Below, one piece after another: positions 14,612-19,053 of a stretch of 19,053 nucleotides of DNA (its first letter is position 1; each line of letters begins with the position of its first letter). Both the position numbers and the translations under genes were made by a program. The notes under the pieces are model-generated. The model searched no databases, had not been told where the DNA came from, and saw only the letters and a program-made list of their open reading frames with translations. The stretch covers positions 1 to 19,053 of the forward strand of contig CAJUFL010000067.1 of the NCBI GenBank assembly GCA_910585605.1, written 5' to 3'. The stretch is from an uncultured Lachnospiraceae bacterium (GTDB taxonomy: Bacteria; Bacillota; Clostridia; Lachnospirales; Lachnospiraceae).

Positions 14612-17434
14612 TTATTCTAACAGTTTTTCCAGATACTGTCCTGTATAACTCTTCTTACATTGTACTACTTCTTCAGGTGTTCCTGCAACAACAATCGTTC
14701 CTCCTTTGTCTCCTCCTTCCGGTCCAATATCAATAATATAGTCTGCGGTCTTAATAACCTCCAGATTATGCTCGATCACAATTACCGTATTCCCGCCTTC
14801 TGACAGACGCTGCAAAATCTCTACCAGCTTATGCACATCCGCAAAATGGAGACCTGTAGTCGGTTCGTCCAGAATATAAATCGTCTTGCCCGTACTTCTT
14901 CTGGAAAGCTCTGTCGCCAGCTTTACACGCTGTGCTTCTCCGCCGCTAAGGGTGGTTGACGGCTGTCCTAAACGGATATATCCCAGTCCCACTTCCTTGA
15001 GTGTCTCAATCTTTCTTAAAATAGACGGCACATTCTGGAAGAAATCACAGGCTTCCTCCACTGTCATATCCAAAACATCATATATATTCTTACCTTTATA
15101 AGTAACCTCCAATGTCTCTCTGTTGTAACGTTTGCCCCCGCATACTTCACAGGGCACATAAACATCTGGCAGAAAATGCATTTCAATCTTGATGATACCG
15201 TCTCCACGGCAGGCTTCACAACGCCCACCGGAAATATTAAAAGAAAATCTTCCTTTCTTATAACCCTTTGCCTTAGCTTCCTTGGTTCCTGCAAATAAGT
15301 CCCTGATCATATCAAACACTCCGGTATAGGTTGCCGGATTGGAACGGGGAGTTCTCCCAATAGGCGACTGATCGATATTGATCACCTTGTCCAGCTGTTC
15401 CAGACCTTCAATACTGTCATGTTCTCCTGCCTTCATTCTTGCCCGGTTAAGTTCCTTTGCCAGATGCTTATATAAAATCTCATTGACAAGGGAACTCTTC
15501 CCCGAACCGGACACACCGGTCACGCAGGTCATTACCCCTAATGGAAATGCCGCATCTATATTTTTCAGATTATTCTGTCTGGCACCCTTTACCGTAATCC
15601 ATCCGGTAGGCTCTTTCCTCACTGCCGGCACCGGTATCTTGATCCGGCCTGACAAATACGCCCCAGTAATAGACTTCTTATTCTTCATAATCTGTACCGC
15701 AGTACCCTGTGCAATGACCTCACCGCCATTTTCCCCTGCTCCGGGACCAATATCTACTATATGGTCAGCCGCCAGCATGGTATCCTCATCATGCTCTACT
15801 ACAATCAGGGTATTCCCCAAATCTCTCAAATGCTTAAGGGTACCGATCAACTTATCATTATCCCTCTGATGAAGACCAATACTTGGCTCATCCAAAATAT
15901 AAGCAACCCCTACCAGACCGGAACCAATCTGGGTTGCCAGCCGGATTCTTTGTGCTTCGCCGCCGGACAAAGTTCCGGTAGGTCTGTAAAGTGCAAGATA
16001 ATTAAGACCTACATCCAGAAGAAAATGCAGTCTTGCCTTGATTTCCTTTAAAATTCCTCCGCCAATAAACTGCTGGCGGTCAGTAATCTCCATATTCTCC
16101 AAAAAGTCTACTAATTTATCAATGGACATGGTAGTAATCTCATAAATATTCTTACCTGCAATGGTAACCGCAAGAGATTCCTGCTTAAGACGCTGTCCGT
16201 CACAAACATCACAAGGGGTAATCGTCATAAAGCTTTCGTATTCCTCTTTCATGGATTCCGAACCTGCCTCACGATAACGTCTCTGTACATTACGAATCAA
16301 CCCTTCAAATGCCACATCATAAACACCTTCTCCCCTCTGCCCCTTATAATGCACCTTCACTTCATGTCCGTTTGTACCGTGGAGGATGATATCCCTTGCC
16401 TGCTCTGTCAATTCATTAAATGGTGTATTCAGGTCGAAATCATATTCCTCTGACAAGGCATCCAGTATGGCTCTGGTGTATGATTTCTTATCGGTACAGG
16501 ATTGCCAGCCGATTACCGCAATAGCACCATCAGCAATGGATATGCTCTGATCCGGTATCATCAGATCCACATCAAATTCCATTTTATACCCAAGTCCGAA
16601 GCAGGTTGGACAAGCTCCAAAAGGATTATTGAAGGAAAAGCTTCTCGGCTCAATCTCTTCTATACTGATATTACAATCGGGACAGGAAAAACTGGAACTC
16701 ATATTAATAGGCTTACCGCCAATTACGTCTACCACCATAATACCTTCTGCCAGTTTCATGACCGCTTCAATGGAATCATTCAAACGGCGTTCGATTCCTT
16801 TTTTCACTACAAGCCGGTCTACTACAATGGAAATATCATGTTTCTTATTCTTATCCAGCGTAATCTCCTCTGATAAATCATACAGGGAACCGTCCGCCAA
16901 CACACGTACGTAACCGCTTCTCTTTGCCTGTGCAAGCACCTTCTCATGCCGCCCCTTCCTGCCCCGGACAACCGGTGCTAAGAGCTGGAACTTAGTCCCC
17001 TCCGGCAGTTCCATGATTGCATCGACCATCTGGTCTACTGTCTGCCGCTTAATCTCCTTACCGCATTTGGGACAATGGGGAATCCCGATTCTCGCATAGA
17101 GCAAACGGAAATAATCATAAATCTCTGTTACAGTACCCACCGTGGAACGGGGATTCCGGTTAGTAGACTTCTGGTCTATGGAAATAGCAGGAGAAAGTCC
17201 CTCTATCTTCTCTACATCCGGCTTCTCTGCCTGCCCCAGAAACTGTCTGGCATAGGAAGACAGCGATTCCATATAACGCCGCTGTCCTTCCGCATATATC
17301 GTATCAAATGCAAGAGAGGACTTACCGGAGCCGGAAAGTCCGGTCAATACCACTAATTCATCTCTTGGAATCTTAATGTCAATATTCTTTAAATTATGTT
17401 CTTTTGCACCTTTAATTGTAATATAATGTTTCAT
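14612..17434 (-). CDS. uvrA: Excinuclease ABC subunit A
   Basis: The damage-sensing ATPase of nucleotide excision repair, which loads UvrB at DNA lesions. At 940 aa it is full length. It has two ABC modules: Walker A GLSGSGKSS (about 32) and GVSGSGKSS (second half), signatures LSGGEAQRIRLATQIGSGL and LSGGEAQRVKLATELSRRS, and Walker B-type ILDEPSIGLHQRD and ILDEPTTGLHFAD. Zinc modules are present: CPKCGK near 120, CPDC...CPTC near 255-285, and GRCEACRGDG...CEVCGGKRYN in the second half. The ATG at 17434 has AAGGA 8 nt upstream. uvrB and uvrC are not in the window. It has its own promoter at 17482-17510; I found no clear LexA box there. Confidence 0.98.
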   Translation of the reverse strand: MKHYITIKGAKEHNLKNIDIKIPRDELVVLTGLSGSGKSSLAFDTIYAEGQRRYMESLSSYARQFLGQAEKPDVEKIEGLSPAISIDQKSTNRNPRSTVGTVTEIYDYFRLLYARIGIPHCPKCGKEIKRQTVDQMVDAIMELPEGTKFQLLAPVVRGRKGRHEKVLAQAKRSGYVRVLADGSLYDLSEEITLDKNKKHDISIVVDRLVVKKGIERRLNDSIEAVMKLAEGIMVVDVIGGKPINMSSSFSCPDCNISIEEIEPRSFSFNNPFGACPTCFGLGYKMEFDVDLMIPDQSISIADGAIAVIGWQSCTDKKSYTRAILDALSEEYDFDLNTPFNELTEQARDIILHGTNGHEVKVHYKGQRGEGVYDVAFEGLIRNVQRRYREAGSESMKEEYESFMTITPCDVCDGQRLKQESLAVTIAGKNIYEITTMSIDKLVDFLENMEITDRQQFIGGGILKEIKARLHFLLDVGLNYLALYRPTGTLSGGEAQRIRLATQIGSGLVGVAYILDEPSIGLHQRDNDKLIGTLKHLRDLGNTLIVVEHDEDTMLAADHIVDIGPGAGENGGEVIAQGTAVQIMKNKKSITGAYLSGRIKIPVPAVRKEPTGWITVKGARQNNLKNIDAAFPLGVMTCVTGVSGSGKSSLVNEILYKHLAKELNRARMKAGEHDSIEGLEQLDKVINIDQSPIGRTPRSNPATYTGVFDMIRDLFAGTKEAKAKGYKKGRFSFNISGGRCEACRGDGIIKIEMHFLPDVYVPCEVCGGKRYNRETLEVTYKGKNIYDVLDMTVEEACDFFQNVPSILRKIETLKEVGLGYIRLGQPSTTLSGGEAQRVKLATELSRRSTGKTIYILDEPTTGLHFADVHKLVEILQRLSEGGNTVIVIEHNLEVIKTADYIIDIGPEGGDKGGTIVVAGTPEEVVQCKKSYTGQYLEKLLE

Positions 17435-17481
17435 TGGTTCATTCCTTTCTGCCTTCAGACCTCTCTGGATAGTTGCAAAAT

Positions 17482-17510
17482 ATTCTATAAATTATAATCG
17501 TTATGTGCAA
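17482..17510 (-). promoter_or_regulatory. Sigma-A promoter of uvrA
   Basis: On the minus strand TTGCAC, 17-nt spacer, TAGAAT. The -10 box is about 48 nt upstream of the uvrA start. Confidence 0.65.
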
Positions 17511-17612
17511 TAGCTAATTACATTATTGATTATTATAAAATTTTTTGCAAGGTTTATTTGATAGCTTCCGGCTTTTTCCATTATTATGCACAGTCTGCCC
17601 GGCCTCCAATCA

Positions 17613-17737
17613 CTAGTGTACTGACCTGTTGATATTTAATAAAACTACGCAGTATATATGTTTATCTGCAAGGCGGATTTTTGACGGCGTAGCGATGGCT
17701 ACGGCAAAAAAATCCAATACAGTAGATGAGCATAAAA
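17613..17737. mobile_element. Diverged MITE-like element, copy 3 (same orientation as copy 1)
   Basis: The core 17665-17733 closely matches copy 1: TCTGCAAGGCG, GACGGCGTAGC, ATGGCTACGGC and AGATGAG, with a palindromic centre GTAGC-GATG-GCTAC and flanking GGATTTTT against AAAAAATCC. The left side starts with CTAG at 17613 at the same distance from the core as in copy 1, but the outer inverted repeat has decayed and no right end could be fixed. Confidence 0.55.
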
Positions 17738-17776
17738 CCGAACCTCAGTTCGCACAATGATTATAACAGACAATAT

Positions 17777-17812
17777 AAAAAAAGTACAGAACAAATCGAA
17801 CGTTTATTCTGT
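17777..17812 (-). terminator. Rho-independent terminator with no gene upstream of it
   Basis: On the minus strand ACAGAA-T-AAA pairs with TTT-G-TTCTGT (plus 17786-17812), followed by ACTTTTTTT (complement of 17777-17785). It is a good intrinsic terminator for leftward transcripts, yet the next 580 nt upstream hold no credible gene; the nearest leftward unit is the CRISPR array. Confidence 0.7.
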
Positions 17813-18393
17813 GCTTTATTGTATAATATTATTTTAATCACTTTCTTCAGTATCTTCAGATTATGTAAAAACCCGATATTTTGGACATAAAATACTCTTA
17901 TTTCCAAACAACGGCATTTGTCATAACATTTTCTATTTTTCCCCTTTGTTCCTTCTGCCATGCCTTAAACCTGTGATCACTCTCAAATCCACTAAATATT
18001 TCCATTCCATAAATATTTCAATTTAAAAAGAGCTATGCTACTTATTTCCCAAGAAAATATGCTTGTATATATCATAACCTTTTTACCTACACATAACGAA
18101 AAAATTATTTTCTTTGTATTCACCAATCCTACAGGACCTCTATATAAATTCCACATTCTCAATATCATATTTAGATAAAATACTCCCCATATACATAAAC
18201 AATTCTCATTTACTGATAACTTTAATCCCCCTAAAATTCACTTACTGTTTCCGAAACAAACTTCTTCTCTTCTACCATTTTTTTCAGATCCTTTCATATT
18301 ATCTGGATATTACCAGTACACATAAATAAGGTGTAGTAATATAATAAAAATAAGGTTTTAAGAAACATATTTTATTGTCCGGTCTATCAAAAA
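17813..18393. other. AT-rich geneless stretch between terminator and CRISPR array
   Basis: About 580 nt with no credible coding frame on either strand: the longest frames lack ribosome sites, have biased composition, or run through the terminator. No further CRISPR repeats, even degenerate ones, were recognised by eye. Minor features are TGTTTCCGAAACA (18246-18258, palindrome) and a doubled AAATATTTC near 17993 and 18011. It may be a non-coding transcript, decayed array, or simple spacer. Confidence 0.5.
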
Positions 18394-18752
18394 AATCAAA
18401 TACATCTTATGTTCTTATTTATCTACGTTCGTTCATTCAAATGGTTACCTCCTTCACTAATTCAAATACATCTTATGTTCTTATTTATCCTTACAGGGCA
18501 TCGCATCGGAAGTTGATTACAACAAATTCAAATACATCTTATGTTCTTATTTATCAAATTATGGAGGATAACGAGCAATCGTTATTTGCCCATTCAAATA
18601 CATCTTATGTTCTTATTTATCTATTTGGGGATGCACCAAAATGGAAATTAAATTGATATTCAAATACATCTTATGTTCTTATTTATCTACCAACCATCAT
18701 CAAAATATCTTGTATTTGCTAAATTCAAATACATCTTATGTTCTTATTTATC
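18394..18752 (-). CRISPR. CRISPR array, six 30-bp repeats and five spacers, type I-B-like, transcribed leftward
   Basis: Repeats start at 18394, 18460, 18526, 18592, 18658 and 18723. Each is 30 bp, beginning ATTCAAATAC and ending CTTATTTATC on the plus strand. Spacers are 36, 36, 36, 36 and 35 nt, all different. Five repeats are identical; the one at 18394 has A instead of T at its second base. Read on the minus strand the repeat ends AACATAAGATG then TATTTGAAT, much like clostridial type I-B repeats that end in ATGTATTTAAAT, which predicts a crRNA 5' handle from its last 8 bases. The degenerate repeat at the left marks the leader-distal end, so the leader is on the right. No cas genes lie in the window. 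Confidence 0.95.
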
Positions 18753-18980
18753 CAACGTATATGCTTATCTCGCATATTCATTATATGCACATTTTTACCA
18801 TAATACAAGCCTTTCCAATCTTTTTTACCAGGCATCTCCCCTTTTTTCATTTTACAGCTCCAATCCTCACATTTGCTAAAGATTTTAGCTTTTTTTCATT
18901 TCACGGCTGGTAATTACAAAATCAAACTTTCTCCATTTTCTTGATTCTTATTTCCTAACACTTCCTCTCCAAACACATTA
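18753..18980 (-). promoter_or_regulatory. CRISPR leader region
   Basis: AT-rich, geneless DNA directly on the leader side of the array, ending near a stop codon of a possible off-window gene at about 18981. The boundary is inferred. It contains the promoter at 18780-18808. Frames on the plus strand here are built partly of repeat sequence and are not real genes. Confidence 0.6.
18780..18808 (-). promoter_or_regulatory. Leader promoter of the CRISPR array
   Basis: On the minus strand TTGTAT, 17-nt spacer, perfect TATAAT. The predicted start near 18773 is about 20 nt before the first repeat (18752), so the pre-crRNA would begin just ahead of the array. Confidence 0.75.
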
Positions 18981-19019
18981 TCATTCATTAATTTTATAAT
19001 ACATATAAATCTCCATTCC

Positions 19020-19039
19020 GCCGCCTTTCAGTTGGCGGC
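19020..19039. other. GC-rich hairpin at the right edge
   Basis: GCCGCC (19020-19025) pairs with GGCGGC (19034-19039) around an 8-nt loop, in otherwise very AT-rich DNA. No T run follows on either strand, so it is not a standard terminator. It may lie inside the 3' end of a gene entering from the right. Confidence 0.4.
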
Positions 19040-19053
19040 ACAAATAGTAATGA

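Noticed and set aside
17461..17510. SOS (LexA) box upstream of uvrA
   Set aside because: Looked for GAAC-N4-GTTC-type sites around the promoter; none was close enough to claim.
17761..17961. 66-aa minus-strand frame near the left side of the geneless stretch
   Set aside because: It reads straight through the terminator at 17777-17812, has no usable ribosome site and has low-complexity composition.
18375..18913. Plus-strand frames rich in SNTSYVLIY-type repeats
   Set aside because: The repeated peptide is simply the CRISPR repeat translated; period and spacers show an array, not a repeat protein.

Overview
The window comes from a low-GC Gram-positive bacterium, most likely a clostridium of the Lachnospiraceae. 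The reasons are strong AGGAGG-type ribosome sites, clean sigma-A promoters, a short type-3 prolyl-tRNA synthetase, a YtvI-type membrane protein, a choline-binding-like cell wall protein and a type I-B-like CRISPR repeat. The genus cannot be fixed from sequence alone. All recognisable genes but one lie on the minus strand; the exception is a radical SAM gene at 3877-4761.

Layout by coordinate: a proS terminator, proS with its own promoter, an AI-2E/YtvI-family membrane protein, an RluA-family pseudouridine synthase, a geneless stretch holding a promoter with a palindrome at its start site, the radical SAM gene, a convergent OmpR-type regulator whose receiver lacks its phosphorylation residues, murA, a 166-bp palindromic MITE-like element, pyrI and pyrB, a small membrane protein, a FapA/DUF342 protein, an ornithine-carbamoyltransferase-like gene, a MerR-type regulator, a secreted amidase-like protein with wall-binding repeats, a second MITE-like copy, uvrA with its own promoter, a third diverged MITE-like copy, about 600 bp of AT-rich DNA without genes, and a six-repeat CRISPR array with its leader running off the right edge.

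Functional groups: pyrBI (pyrimidine synthesis) is tightly packed with the membrane protein and the FapA-family gene, and all four probably form one transcription unit (fapA, membrane protein, pyrB, pyrI). The carbamoyltransferase-like gene has a separate promoter and terminator. proS, murA and uvrA each have a good promoter. No cas gene is visible. Repeat orientation, repeat decay and a leader promoter all say the array is transcribed leftward, so any cas genes should lie to the right of the window.

The points most worth following are the pseudo-receiver regulator and the palindrome half-site its upstream region shares with the radical SAM promoter, the carbamoyltransferase with altered substrate loops, the palindromic element family, and the leftward CRISPR unit with an isolated terminator beyond it. 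Nothing here is clearly a wholly new multi-gene system.
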